Assembly: GCA_011959805.1 (NCBI GenBank)
Contig: BLMC01000003.1
Coordinates: 1-64,000, forward strand
Direction of reading: 5' to 3'
Length of the DNA stretch: 64,000 bases
DNA from: Lachnospiraceae bacterium
Lineage (GTDB): Bacteria > Bacillota > Clostridia > Lachnospirales > Lachnospiraceae
A model generated the notes under the pieces. It had not been told where the DNA came from, did not search any database, and saw only the letters and a program-made list of their open reading frames with translations. Positions 44,057 through 54,052 of this stretch are shown in pieces (position 1 is the stretch's first letter; every line of letters begins with the position of its first letter). The position numbers and the translations under genes are program-made.

Positions 44057-47000
44057 ATGTTTGATGCAAAGATGAATGTTCCAAAAGCACCGCTTTATAG
44101 GCCAGAATTTGAACATGACAACTGTGGAATAGGTGCGGTTGTCAACATCAAAGGTATAAAGACACATGAGACTGTGGAAAATGCCTTAAAAATTGTAGAG
44201 AATCTGGAGCACAGAGCTGGAAAGGATGCAGAAGGAAAAACTGGTGATGGCGTAGGCATTTTAGTACAAATCTGTCATAACTTTTTTGTCAGGGTCGCGA
44301 GTCCTCTTGGAATTGTACTTGGCGGTGAGCGTGAATATGGCGTTGGCATGTTTTTCTTTCCGCAAGAGGAACTGAAAAGAAATCAGGCAAAAAAGATGTT
44401 CGAGATTATCGTTGAGAAAGAAGGGCTAGAATTTTTAGGATGGCGTGAAGTACCCTGCACCCCCGAGGTCCTTGGCCATAAGGCAGTAGAGTGTATGCCT
44501 TGTATTATGCAAGCATTTGTTAAAAAACCCGCAGCGGTAGAGAAGGGTCTTGCTTTTGATAGGAAACTTTATATTGTGAGGCGTGTTTTTGAACAGAGTT
44601 CTGACAATACTTACGTGGTATCACTAAATAGTAGAACTATTGTGTATAAGGGAATGTTTTTGGTTAGTCAGCTTAGAATGTTTTTTAAGGACTTGCAAAG
44701 TGAAGATTATATCTCTGCAATTGCAATTGTACATTCTCGTTTTTCTACAAATACTAATCCAAGTTGGGAACGAGCGCATCCAAATCGTTTTATTGTACAT
44801 AATGGTGAGATTAATACTATTCGCGGCAATGTAGATAAGATGCTTGCACGAGAGGAAAATATGGAGTCTGTATTTTTGAGTCGTGAATTTCATAAAGTAT
44901 TGCCTGTGATCAATGCGCAGGGTTCTGATTCTGCCATGCTTGATAATACACTGGAATTTTTGGTGATGAGCGGTATGGAGCTTCCACTTGCAGTAATGAT
45001 TACGATACCAGAGCCATGGGCAAACAACAAGACAATGTCTCAGTCGAAGAAGGATTTTTATCAATATTATGCAACGATGATGGAGCCGTGGGATGGTCCA
45101 GCATCCATACTTTTTTCAGACGGAGATATTATGGGCGCTGTACTTGACAGGAACGGACTTAGACCATCTCGCTATTATATTACTTCAGATGATCAGCTGA
45201 TATTGTCTTCGGAAGTTGGTGTGCTTCCAATAGATATGTCCAAGATTATGAAAAAGGATAGGTTGCGTCCTGGTAAAATGCTTTTGGTAGACACGATTAA
45301 GGGTGAGGTGGTTGATGATGACACGCTCAAGGAAAAATATGCAAAGAGTCATCCTTATGGAGAATGGTTAGATTCCAATCTGGTCACTTTAAAGGAATTA
45401 AAGATTCCAAATGTGAGAGTGCCTGCATTCTCCAACGAAGAGAGACAGCGTATGCAGAAGGCGTTTGGCTACACTTATGACGAGCTCAAAACAAGTATTC
45501 TGCCAATGGCGAAAAACGGTGGGGAGAGTATCGGTGCAATGGGTGTTGACACACCGATTCCAGTATTGTCGAAAACACATCATCAATTGTCGCATTATTT
45601 TAAACAACAGTTTGCACAGGTGACAAATCCGCCAATCGATGCAATTCGTGAGGAGATAGTCACATCAACAACTGTTTATATAGGAAAAGATGGAAACCTT
45701 CTACATGATACAGAAAAGAATTGTAATGTATTGAAGGTCAACAATCCGATTCTGACTATTACAGACCTTTTAAAAATTAAGAATATGAAACGAGAAGGAT
45801 TCAAGGTTGAGGTTATTCCAATTATTTATTATAAAAATACAAGTTTGGAACGTGCAATTGATCATTTGTATGTGGAGGCTGACCGCGCGTACCGTGAAGG
45901 GGTTAATATTATTATCCTTTCGGACCGCGGAGTGGATGAGAATCATGTAGCAATTCCTTCTTTGCTTGCAGTATCTGCAATGCAAAAACATTTGGTTCGC
46001 ACGAAGAAGCGGACGAGTGTCGCACTGATTATCGAGTCTGCGGAACCAAGGGAAGTACATGATTTTGCGGCACTTATCGGTTATGGTGCCTGTGCAGTAA
46101 ATCCTTATTTAGCACAAGAGTTGATTAAGGAATTGATTGATAATAGGATGTTGGATAAGGATTATCATGCGGCAGTTGATGACTACAATGATGCAATTTT
46201 GCATGGCATTGTTAAGATTGCGTCCAAAATGGGTATTTCTACAATTCAATCCTATCAGGGTTCACAGATTTTTGAGGCGATTGGTATTGATGTGGATGTG
46301 ATAAACAAGTATTTTACAAACACAGTTTGTAGGGTAGGTGGTATTACCTTACAGGATATTGCAAAAGAAGTAGATGACTTACATTCGCTGGCTTTTGACC
46401 CACTTGGACTTGCGACAGACCTAACACTTGACAGTCCTGGACAGCATAAATCGCGCGGTGGTGGAGAGGAGCATCTGTACAATCCAGCTACCATTCATAT
46501 GTTACAGCAATCTACCCAGAAGGGTGACTATGCACTGTTTAAACAATACTCAAATCTAATTGACCATGAGAATAGTATACACAATATTCGAGGTCTGATG
46601 GACTTTAATTATCCGAAAAAGAGGATTCCAATCGATGAGGTTGAGAGTGTGGAGTGTATTGTTACTCGTTTTAAGACAGGAGCAATGTCCTACGGCTCAA
46701 TATCAAAAGAAGCGCATGAAACGCTTGCAATTGCAATGAATCTGCTTCACGGCAAATCTAATTCCGGTGAGGGCGGTGAAGATTTGGATCGCATGGTAAT
46801 CGGAGCAGATGGACGAAACCGCTGTTCAGCAATTAAACAGGTTGCGAGTGGACGGTTTGGTGTCACCAGTAAATATTTAGTGAGTGCGCAGGAAATTCAG
46901 ATTAAGATGGCACAGGGAGCAAAACCCGGCGAGGGTGGACATTTGCCAGCGGGCAAGGTATATCCGTGGGTGGCTAAAACAAGGCATTCTACGCCCGGCG

Positions 47001-48598
47001 TCGGTTTAATCTCACCACCACCGCATCATGATATCTATTCAATAGAAGATTTGGCACAATTGATTTATGACCTAAAAAATTCTAATAAAGATGCAAGAAT
47101 CAGCGTCAAACTGGTATCGGAGGCGGGTGTCGGTACTGTTGCGGCCGGTGTTGCAAAGGCCGGCGCGCAGGTGATATTGATATCGGGTTATGACGGTGGT
47201 ACAGGCGCCGCGCCTAAGAGTTCAATCCATAATGCTGGACTTCCATGGGAACTTGGGCTTGCGGAGACACATCAGACATTGATTCAAAATGGACTGAGAA
47301 ATAAAGTTCGTATTGAGACGGATGGAAAACTTATGACAGGACGTGATGTTGCTATTGCCGCGATGCTTGGAGCAGAAGAGTTTGGCTTTGCGACTGCGCC
47401 GTTGGTGACAATGGGATGTGTAATGATGCGCGTGTGCAATCTTGACACCTGTCCAGTAGGGATTGCGACGCAAAATCCAGAACTGCGGAAACGTTTTAAA
47501 GGAAAGCCAGAATATGTTATAAATTTTATGAAATTTATCGCACAAGAACTTCGTGAGTATATGGCAAAGCTTGGCGTCAGAACAGTTGATGATTTAGTCG
47601 GACGTACAGATTTACTAAAGAGAAAAGAGACTCTGCCAAAAGGAACAGTGAAGCTAGATTTAAGTTTAATTTTAAGCAATCCCTATCAGGCAGAAAAAGT
47701 AGTGTTTGATCCTAAGCAAGTTTATGATTTTGCGTTGGAAAAGACTTTAGATGAAAAAGTTTTACTAAAGCAGCTTAGCGGTGCTCTTACAGCTCGTAAA
47801 AAGAAGAATATTGAAGTGGAAGTTACAAATATAGATCGCTCTTTTGGAACGATATTTGGTTCTGAAATTACAAAAAGGTATCACAATACATTGGAGGAAG
47901 ATACCTTCCATGTGCACTGTAATGGTGCAGGAGGACAAAGTTTTGGCGCGTTTATACCAAATGGACTTACGCTGGAGTTAGTTGGAGATTCCAATGACTA
48001 TTTTGGCAAGGGTTTATCTGGTGGTAAACTGATTGTCTATCCACCCAAAGGTAGCAATTTTAAACAGGATGAGAATATTATTGTCGGCAATGTGGCACTG
48101 TACGGTGCGACAAGTGGAAAGGCATTTATCAATGGTGTAGCCGGAGAGCGTTTTTGTGTTAGAAATTCGGGAGCACTTGCAGTAGTTGAGGGCGTAGGCG
48201 ATCACGGATGTGAGTATATGACAGGCGGGCGCGTCGTGGTGCTTGGCGATACTGGTAAAAATTTTGCCGCGGGTATGAGTGGTGGTATCGCATATGTACT
48301 CGACGAGAAAAATGATTTGTATATGCGCATTAATAAAGAGATGATATCTATGAGTGAGATTACAAATAAATATGATGTAATCGAGCTAAAAGAAATGATT
48401 GAGGATCACGTAAAGTATACTGATTCTGCGAAGGGTAAAAAGATTTTGGAAAATTTTGGCGCTTATTTATCAAAATTTAAGAAGATTATTCCTTACGATT
48501 ATGAGCGAATGCTCAAGGCTATCGCACAGATGGAGGAGAAGGGACTCAGTGCGGAACAAGCCCAAATTGAGGCATTTTATGCTAATATGCACAAATAA
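44057..48598 (+). CDS. gltB: Glutamate synthase, large subunit
   Basis: 1513 residues. The nucleophile Cys of the class II glutaminase domain is Cys 22 in EHDNCGIGAVVNIKG, so a 21-residue propeptide must be removed. The synthase barrel carries GAMSYGSISKEAHETLA, SNSGEGGEDLDRM, GYDGGTGAAPKSSI and the CxxxxxC 3Fe-4S motif in VCNLDTCPVGIATQNPELR. A C-terminal GXGXG domain follows (GDHGCEYMTGGRVVVLGDTG). With GltD it converts glutamine plus 2-oxoglutarate into two glutamates. AGAAGGAGAG precedes the ATG. Confidence 0.97.
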   Translation: MFDAKMNVPKAPLYRPEFEHDNCGIGAVVNIKGIKTHETVENALKIVENLEHRAGKDAEGKTGDGVGILVQICHNFFVRVASPLGIVLGGEREYGVGMFFFPQEELKRNQAKKMFEIIVEKEGLEFLGWREVPCTPEVLGHKAVECMPCIMQAFVKKPAAVEKGLAFDRKLYIVRRVFEQSSDNTYVVSLNSRTIVYKGMFLVSQLRMFFKDLQSEDYISAIAIVHSRFSTNTNPSWERAHPNRFIVHNGEINTIRGNVDKMLAREENMESVFLSREFHKVLPVINAQGSDSAMLDNTLEFLVMSGMELPLAVMITIPEPWANNKTMSQSKKDFYQYYATMMEPWDGPASILFSDGDIMGAVLDRNGLRPSRYYITSDDQLILSSEVGVLPIDMSKIMKKDRLRPGKMLLVDTIKGEVVDDDTLKEKYAKSHPYGEWLDSNLVTLKELKIPNVRVPAFSNEERQRMQKAFGYTYDELKTSILPMAKNGGESIGAMGVDTPIPVLSKTHHQLSHYFKQQFAQVTNPPIDAIREEIVTSTTVYIGKDGNLLHDTEKNCNVLKVNNPILTITDLLKIKNMKREGFKVEVIPIIYYKNTSLERAIDHLYVEADRAYREGVNIIILSDRGVDENHVAIPSLLAVSAMQKHLVRTKKRTSVALIIESAEPREVHDFAALIGYGACAVNPYLAQELIKELIDNRMLDKDYHAAVDDYNDAILHGIVKIASKMGISTIQSYQGSQIFEAIGIDVDVINKYFTNTVCRVGGITLQDIAKEVDDLHSLAFDPLGLATDLTLDSPGQHKSRGGGEEHLYNPATIHMLQQSTQKGDYALFKQYSNLIDHENSIHNIRGLMDFNYPKKRIPIDEVESVECIVTRFKTGAMSYGSISKEAHETLAIAMNLLHGKSNSGEGGEDLDRMVIGADGRNRCSAIKQVASGRFGVTSKYLVSAQEIQIKMAQGAKPGEGGHLPAGKVYPWVAKTRHSTPGVGLISPPPHHDIYSIEDLAQLIYDLKNSNKDARISVKLVSEAGVGTVAAGVAKAGAQVILISGYDGGTGAAPKSSIHNAGLPWELGLAETHQTLIQNGLRNKVRIETDGKLMTGRDVAIAAMLGAEEFGFATAPLVTMGCVMMRVCNLDTCPVGIATQNPELRKRFKGKPEYVINFMKFIAQELREYMAKLGVRTVDDLVGRTDLLKRKETLPKGTVKLDLSLILSNPYQAEKVVFDPKQVYDFALEKTLDEKVLLKQLSGALTARKKKNIEVEVTNIDRSFGTIFGSEITKRYHNTLEEDTFHVHCNGAGGQSFGAFIPNGLTLELVGDSNDYFGKGLSGGKLIVYPPKGSNFKQDENIIVGNVALYGATSGKAFINGVAGERFCVRNSGALAVVEGVGDHGCEYMTGGRVVVLGDTGKNFAAGMSGGIAYVLDEKNDLYMRINKEMISMSEITNKYDVIELKEMIEDHVKYTDSAKGKKILENFGAYLSKFKKIIPYDYERMLKAIAQMEEKGLSAEQAQIEAFYANMHK

Positions 48599-48617
48599 TA
48601 TGGGAGGATATTGTGAA

Positions 48618-50111
48618 ATGGGAAAACCAACGGGATTTTTGGATTATGAGAGAAAAACTTCTATGGCGGAAGCGCCAGAAGAAAGAATCAAACACTTTAA
48701 TGAATTTCGTGAGCATCTTCCTATGGAGGAACAGCAAAAGCAAGGCGCAAGATGTATGGAGTGCGGTGTGCCATTTTGTCAGGCTGGTATGACAATTGCA
48801 GGTATGACTTCCGGTTGTCCGTTGCATAATCTAGTGCCTGAATGGAATGATTTGGTCTATACAGGAAATTGGGAGCACGCCTATAATCGACTAAAAAAGA
48901 CCAATAATTTTCCAGAGTTTACAGCAAGAGTATGTCCAGCGCTCTGCGAACATGCATGTACTTGTGGACTAAATGGCGATGCGGTTGCCACAAAGGAAAA
49001 TGAGTACGCTATTATTGAGAATGCATATAAGACGGGGTTGGCAGCTGCAAAACCGCCCAAAGTGCGCACCGACAAGACGGTAGCAGTGATTGGAAGTGGT
49101 CCATCTGGTCTTGCTGTGGCGGACCAGCTAAATAAGCGGGGGCACAATGTCACTGTATTTGAGCGCAGTGACCGCCTCGGTGGACTTTTGATGTATGGAA
49201 TTCCGAATATGAAACTTGAAAAACACATTATTGACCGTAAGATTCAAGTGATGAAGGAAGAAGGTGTTAAGTTTTTCACCAATACAGATATTGGGCGTGA
49301 TGTTAAGTCGAAAAAGCTTGTGGAAGGATTTGACAGGATTGTATTTGCGTGCGGCGCCTCCAATCCAAGAGATATTAATGTACCTGGAAGAGACGCCAAA
49401 GGTATTTATTTTGCGGTGGATTTTCTGACAGGAGTAACGAAGAGTTTTTTGGATTCTCAATTGGCAGATAACAATTATGTTTCCGCAAAAGGGAAGGATG
49501 TTGTAATTGTTGGAGGTGGAGACACTGGTAATGATTGTGTGGGTACGACAATCAGACTTGGAGCGAAATCTGTGATGCAGATTGAAATGATGCCCAAAGC
49601 TCCAGATACTAGAGATGTAAATAATCCATGGCCAGAGTGGCCCAACGTTTGTAAAACAGATTATGGACAGGAGGAGGCGATTGCATTATTTGGGAAGGAC
49701 CCACGCCTCTATGAGTCTACAGTCAAAGAGTTTCTAAAGGATAAAGATGGTAATCTTAGTGGTGTAAAGATTGTGAAACTTTTATGGGAAAAAGACCCAG
49801 AAACTAATAAAATGAACAGTAAAGAGATCGAGGGAAGTGAACAGGTTATTGAAGCGCAGCTTGTATTGATTGCAGCAGGATTCCTTGGCAGTCAAAAGTA
49901 CGTCGCAGATGCATTTAATCTTGTGCTAGATGCTCGATCGAATGTGAAAACAGAGCCAGGCAGATATAAGACCAACGTAGAAAACATCTTTGTCGCAGGT
50001 GATATGCACACAGGACAATCGCTTGTGGTTAAGGCGATTCGGCAGGGACGCGAATGTGCGCAACAGGTTGATGAGAGTCTAATGGGATACTCGAATATGT
50101 ATGTACAATGA
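48618..50111 (+). CDS. gltD: Glutamate synthase, small subunit
   Basis: 497-residue NADPH-dependent flavoprotein. N-terminal Cys motifs for two 4Fe-4S clusters (GARCMECGVPFCQ, SGCPLHN, VCPALCEHACTCG), FAD-binding VIGSGPSGLAVADQL near residue 150, NADP-binding VIVGGGDTGNDCVGT near residue 295 and the C-terminal FVAGDMHTGQSLVV. Passes electrons from NAD(P)H to GltB. The ATG is preceded by ATGGGAGGATATTGTGAA and starts 19 bp after gltB. Confidence 0.96.
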   Translation: MGKPTGFLDYERKTSMAEAPEERIKHFNEFREHLPMEEQQKQGARCMECGVPFCQAGMTIAGMTSGCPLHNLVPEWNDLVYTGNWEHAYNRLKKTNNFPEFTARVCPALCEHACTCGLNGDAVATKENEYAIIENAYKTGLAAAKPPKVRTDKTVAVIGSGPSGLAVADQLNKRGHNVTVFERSDRLGGLLMYGIPNMKLEKHIIDRKIQVMKEEGVKFFTNTDIGRDVKSKKLVEGFDRIVFACGASNPRDINVPGRDAKGIYFAVDFLTGVTKSFLDSQLADNNYVSAKGKDVVIVGGGDTGNDCVGTTIRLGAKSVMQIEMMPKAPDTRDVNNPWPEWPNVCKTDYGQEEAIALFGKDPRLYESTVKEFLKDKDGNLSGVKIVKLLWEKDPETNKMNSKEIEGSEQVIEAQLVLIAAGFLGSQKYVADAFNLVLDARSNVKTEPGRYKTNVENIFVAGDMHTGQSLVVKAIRQGRECAQQVDESLMGYSNMYVQ

Positions 50112-50328
50112 GCAATTTATTGTAAGTGTGCGAAATAGTCTTATATCGGCAGAAGTGATTTGTATGCTATTTTTCTTTTCCTAACTGTTTAAAATATACG
50201 ATGCAATATTGTGACATTAAACTTGTAAAAATTATGAGAAAAAATTTTCTAAAAGATGAAAGGATTTGTTTAGGATAGACGTATTGATAGTATAAAAACA
50301 AAAAACAGGAATGTTAGGAGGAAAGAAA

Positions 50329-50649
50329 ATGAAAAAAATTATAACGAGTATGGCAGTTATGGCAGCAATATTTACTATAAGCGGTGCGACAGCATTTGCG
50401 ACAGAGGCGACAATAGTGCCTGATAATCTGGAGACAACTTTAGATACTATCTGTAGTTATTGTGGAGCTACCTGTTCATTTGTGGATGCAGACGGCGACG
50501 GAATCTGTGACAATTATGGAACATATGGTGGTGGATTAGGAGTAGGTTTCGTGGATGCAGACGGCGACGGAATCTGTGATAATTATGGAACATATGGCTG
50601 TGGTCGTGGCGGACGTGGCCGCGGTTGTGGCCGTGGTAGATGGAGATAA
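50329..50649 (+). CDS. Small secreted protein with two calcium-loop-like repeats and GRG tail
   Basis: 106 residues. A signal peptide (MKKIITSMAVMAAIFTISGA, cleavage after TAFA) is followed by CSYCGATC, then the unit FVDADGDGICDNYGTYG occurring twice word for word, and a Gly/Arg/Cys tail (GRGGRGRGCGRGRWR). DADGDGICD resembles the calcium-binding loop of EF-hand/thrombospondin type 3 or dockerin repeats. The two repeat units are nearly identical at DNA level, so duplication is recent. TTAGGAGG precedes the ATG. Function unknown; secreted and probably metal-binding. Confidence 0.85.
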   Translation: MKKIITSMAVMAAIFTISGATAFATEATIVPDNLETTLDTICSYCGATCSFVDADGDGICDNYGTYGGGLGVGFVDADGDGICDNYGTYGCGRGGRGRGCGRGRWR

Positions 50650-50691
50650 GAAAAGGTGACTCTATAAGTAATATGTTCGTCGAAGCTGATA

Positions 50692-50743
50692 AATACCGAG
50701 TATAAGTAGGAAAGATAACTTCTTTCTATTTATACTCGGTATT
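50692..50743. terminator. Bidirectional terminator between small secreted protein and spoVAF
   Basis: AATACCGAGTATAA / TTATACTCGGTATT 14-bp stem extended by GGAAAGA/TCTTTC inside. It lies between two convergent genes. Confidence 0.75.
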
Positions 50744-50755
50744 GTATAGACAGTT

Positions 50756-52168
50756 TTATTCCGCAGATTTTGGCAACCGATGACGGAAGAGTGCATGGCT
50801 AAGTTTCTGCCAGCTAAATGGTATCAGCGGATAGAGATAACTCTGTCCAGACACCATCTTGTTAGTGACAATAGCAGTAAAGAATAAAATAACACCTACG
50901 AGGTATCCCCAGAATTGGAATATAGAGGTTAGTATTAGGTTAATTAGTCTGAAAAACTTAATAGCATAACCTAGTTCGTAACTTGGATGGGTATAATTGG
51001 CAATGGCAACAAACGCCATATACAACATGACTTCGGCATTAAACCATCCGCTTTTGACAGAAAATTCACCAAGAATCAACGCTGCCATTACACTCAGAGG
51101 AGTCGATAGCATATTTGGGGTGTTGACTGCTGCAAGTCTCAGACCATCGATGGCAAGTTCTAGGATTAAAAATTGCCATATGAGTGGTACATTAATATCT
51201 TCTTTTACCACAATAAATTCAAATCCGGCTGGAATCCAGTCTGGGTTCTGCATTAATAGCAGAAAGGTTGGAGTAATAAAATACGTTAGTATCAGAATTA
51301 GAAAGCGCGAAAGGCGCAGATACGAACCTGTAACTGGCGGAAAATAATAGTCATCTGCTTCTTGTATCATATCGAGAATGCTAATAGGCAATATCATTGC
51401 AGAGGGAGAGTTGTCTACTAAAATGATAATATTTCCTTCCAGTATTTGTGCCGCCGCGGTGTCTGGACGTTCTGTATACTTAAATTTTGGAAAAGGATTG
51501 TACCATTTTGAAGTGTAAAGACATTCCGCAAGACTTTCTTGGTTTAGTGTCAATGCATCCACTTTAATATTGTTGATGCGATCGCGTATCTTTTTTAAAA
51601 ATTCTTTGTCAACTCTACTGTCCATATAACAAAGTACAATATCTGTGTTGGACGCTTTTCCAGCGTTGAGCATTTCCATGCGTAAATCGGTGCTTCTAAT
51701 ACGACGGCGTATCAGCGCTGTATTGAATACGACTGTTTCCACAAAACCATCTTTGGAACCACGCAGAACCTTATCTTTTTCTGGTTCAGATACCCCACGG
51801 GCAGGATAGGTGCGAGAATCTATCAGAATACATTGGTCAAAACCATCGATAATGATAGCAAATACGCCACATAGAATATTTTTGGCAATTTCATCAAAAT
51901 CCTTCGTGAGGTCGACCTCTACATAAGGCATGAGCTGATTTAGTTTTTCTGCATTGTTTGGGAGGTCCTCGGCTTTTAAGCCCATTAGAAATTGCAAAAG
52001 TTTTTGCATTAATACATCTTTGCAAAAACCGTCAACAAAGTAAAACATAGCATTTTTATCGCCAATTAAGATATCACGGCTTACAATGTCAAATGATGTT
52101 TCTGCGTGAAGTAATTCTGTCAAATGTTTTTTATTTTCCTCAAAATTTTGATACATTTGTATAACCAT
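50756..52168 (-). CDS. spoVAF: Stage V sporulation protein AF (GerA-family)
   Basis: 470 residues. The N-terminal soluble GerA-like domain (1-270) includes DSRTYPARGVSEPEKDKVLR, and the characteristic WYNPFPKFKYTERPDTAAAQ plus LVDNSPSAMILP match SpoVAF more than GerAA/GerKA. About five membrane spans follow (290-460). It localises to the spore inner membrane and helps germination and DPA release. The start is ambiguous: the ATG at 52168 has AAAGG one base away, the ATG at 52156 has it 13 bases away. No other spoVA gene is adjacent. Confidence 0.85.
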   Translation of the reverse strand: MVIQMYQNFEENKKHLTELLHAETSFDIVSRDILIGDKNAMFYFVDGFCKDVLMQKLLQFLMGLKAEDLPNNAEKLNQLMPYVEVDLTKDFDEIAKNILCGVFAIIIDGFDQCILIDSRTYPARGVSEPEKDKVLRGSKDGFVETVVFNTALIRRRIRSTDLRMEMLNAGKASNTDIVLCYMDSRVDKEFLKKIRDRINNIKVDALTLNQESLAECLYTSKWYNPFPKFKYTERPDTAAAQILEGNIIILVDNSPSAMILPISILDMIQEADDYYFPPVTGSYLRLSRFLILILTYFITPTFLLLMQNPDWIPAGFEFIVVKEDINVPLIWQFLILELAIDGLRLAAVNTPNMLSTPLSVMAALILGEFSVKSGWFNAEVMLYMAFVAIANYTHPSYELGYAIKFFRLINLILTSIFQFWGYLVGVILFFTAIVTNKMVSGQSYLYPLIPFSWQKLSHALFRHRLPKSAE

Positions 52169-52406
52169 GCCTTTCTAAGTTATTTTGGTACGAATGGTCA
52201 GCACACGAGTGTACCGAAGATGTATTCTTTTGTTCATATATGGATTCAGTATGTGTCAAAATATATATTTCATACATTTTTTTTATCTTTTATCCACCTA
52301 AAATTTACTTTTTCATATATTTTCAGAATACTTGTTATATGTTTTATTTAGCAAAAAGCATCTCTATTTAATAAAAATAATAGAAAGAACAAAAGCAATA
52401 TAGAAA

Positions 52407-52637
52407 ATATATCAGATTGCAGTATGTGATGATGATTCAACGACTTGTGATATGATGACAGAGGGAATTAAAAAGTGGAATCAAGATATTAGAATTTTTT
52501 GCTTTGCATCTGGGAAGGCATTGTTAGAAGCCTATGTTTTTTACGATGCGTTTTTTAGATATTGATATGACTGGAATAAATGGTATTGAGACAGGTAAAC
52601 AGATTCGTCAAGGTGTGTTATTGCTCAGTGTTGTATA
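52407..52637 (+). pseudogene. Decayed LytTR/AgrA-type response regulator
   Basis: Translation YQIAVCDDDSTTCDMMTEGI then KKWNQDIRIFCFASGKALLE is the start of a LytTR-family receiver domain. The first codon before YQIAV is ATA where ATG is expected. A one-base shift in the T-run at 52551-52556 moves LDIDMTGINGIETGKQIR (the phospho-acceptor region) to another frame, and the DNA-binding domain is absent. Three separate lesions make this a clear pseudogene. Confidence 0.75.
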
Positions 52638-52669
52638 AGGAATTTGGCATCTTCCAGTCGATTTGTTTT

Positions 52670-52834
52670 ATGAATAATAATTTGGTTCCAATTGTTTGAG
52701 GTAATTTTTCAACAAGTGTACTTGAAAATCAGACAGTAACATGGGGAGAACTGCTGGCATCATTGGTGGTCAGCGGCGTGATTTTTGGGATGTTTTTGTT
52801 TGCAAAACCATTTTGCAAGAAGAGAGAAATCTGA
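52670..52834 (+). pseudogene. Fragment of a membrane protein C-terminus
   Basis: An in-frame reading with one internal TGA (52697-52699) gives VLENQTVTWGELLASLVVSG, then VIFGMFLFAKPFCKKREI and a stop. One membrane span with a basic end, the usual finish of an ABC-2-type permease. Beside the decayed regulator it may be the rest of a former regulator/exporter locus. Identity is inference. Confidence 0.4.
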
Positions 52835-52881
52835 ATTTGGCAGAATGTATATTTTAGAAGATATCTGCTGTTTTTCCTAGT

Positions 52882-52908
52882 AGCATTCTTGTAAATTTGA
52901 CATATTAT
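52882..52908 (+). promoter_or_regulatory. Candidate sigma-E-type promoter of cotJABC
   Basis: AGCATT (52882-52887), 13 bp, CATATTAT (52901-52908) resembles the sporulation sigma-E consensus (-35 with ATA/ATT, -10 CATACANT). cotJ genes are sigma-E dependent in Bacillus subtilis. The fit is partial. Confidence 0.4.
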
Positions 52909-52941
52909 GATAGTAACTATGCAAAAACAACAAGGAGCGGT

Positions 52942-53121
52942 ATGGATATGCAGGAATGGAAACCGCCAATGCCATATATGGAACAATTTCCTATTGCGAT
53001 GGCATATGTACCATGGCAGAAAAATTGTATCATGTACGAAAATCTTGATGAAGCCTTTAAGACAGGCACCGTATTCCCAGAACTTAACAAACCATTTTTA
53101 GGAAGGAGAGTAAAGGGATGA
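52942..53121 (+). CDS. cotJA: Spore coat-associated protein CotJA
   Basis: 59 residues: WKPPMPYMEQFPIAMAYVPW, YENLDEAFKTGTVFPELNKP and a short tail (FLGRRVKG). This is the CotJA pattern. ATG at 52942 has AAGGAG four bases upstream; the ATG two codons later is spaced better (10) and equally possible. Its stop overlaps cotJB (ATGA). Part of the cotJABC operon of the spore coat. Confidence 0.9.
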   Translation: MDMQEWKPPMPYMEQFPIAMAYVPWQKNCIMYENLDEAFKTGTVFPELNKPFLGRRVKG

Positions 53122-53408
53122 ATACAGGATGCAAACAATGTATGGAGGCATATACAGAGAGACAAAAACTTTTGTACGAAATTGGAAAGATTGATTTCGT
53201 GTTGAAAGAGCTAAACCTTTATCTTGATACTCATCCATATGATCAGCAGGCGATGGCTAGTTTTCGTCAATACAACACGCTGAAAAATAAACTGGTAAAA
53301 GACTATACAGAACAGTATGGACCACTTGTGTTAAGTTGTGTTGATATGGATAGTAGAGAATGGAAGTGGGCTATTCAGGATTGGCCGTGGGAAGGAGGAT
53401 ATAACTAA
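53118..53408 (+). CDS. cotJB: Spore coat protein CotJB
   Basis: 96 residues, helical: LLYEIGKIDFVLKELNLYLD near residue 20, THPYDQQAMASFRQYN near residue 40 and the aromatic end WKWAIQDWPWEGGYN. This is the usual CotJB sequence. The start overlaps cotJA's stop, and the stop overlaps cotJC's ATG by one base, so the three proteins are translated as a coupled set. Confidence 0.92.
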   Translation: MNTGCKQCMEAYTERQKLLYEIGKIDFVLKELNLYLDTHPYDQQAMASFRQYNTLKNKLVKDYTEQYGPLVLSCVDMDSREWKWAIQDWPWEGGYN

Positions 53409-54004
53409 TGTGGAATTATGAGAAGCGTTTACAGTATCCGGTAAAGATTACCCAGACCAATCCGCAGATTGCACAAGTTATTATAAGTCAGTATGGCGGT
53501 CCAGATGGAGAGCTTGCGGCTTCAATGCGATATCTTGCGCAGAGATACACTATGCCATACAATACTGTGACAGGACTGCTCACGGATATTGGCACAGAGG
53601 AGTTGGCACACTTTGAAATGATTTGTGCAATTGTTTATCAGTTGACAAAGAATCTCACGCCAGAGCAAATCAAAGAGTCGGGATTTGATAAGTATTATGT
53701 GGATCACACATTGGCACTCTGGCCACAAGCAGCAGGAGGCATTCCGTTTAACGCTTGTGAATTTCAGTCTAAAGGTGATGTGATTACCGATTTGACAGAG
53801 GATATGGCAGCAGAACAAAAAGCCAGGACAACATATGACAATATCCTTCGGCTGGTTAAAGACCCTGATGTCTGTGATCCGATTAGATTTCTACGTGCAA
53901 GAGAGATTGTACATTTCCAGCGTTTCGGTGAAGCGCTGCGAATCGCTCAGGAAAATCTCGATTCTCGTAATTTTTACGCATTTAATCCGGAATTTGATAC
54001 ATAA
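53408..54004 (+). CDS. cotJC: Spore coat protein CotJC (manganese-catalase family)
   Basis: 198 residues, four-helix ferritin-like fold of the Mn-catalase family. Metal-binding Glu/His are visible in DIGTEELAHFEMICAIVYQL near residue 60 and in EDMAAEQKARTTYDNILRL and REIVHFQRFGEALR. GGDGELAASMRYLAQRYTM-type sequence near residue 35 is typical. Structural coat component; catalase activity is possible since the di-manganese ligands look complete. Confidence 0.93.
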   Translation: MWNYEKRLQYPVKITQTNPQIAQVIISQYGGPDGELAASMRYLAQRYTMPYNTVTGLLTDIGTEELAHFEMICAIVYQLTKNLTPEQIKESGFDKYYVDHTLALWPQAAGGIPFNACEFQSKGDVITDLTEDMAAEQKARTTYDNILRLVKDPDVCDPIRFLRAREIVHFQRFGEALRIAQENLDSRNFYAFNPEFDT

Positions 54005-54052
54005 GAAAATCTTGTTTTATTTTATTGAAATCGTTCTCTATGAATATATGAT

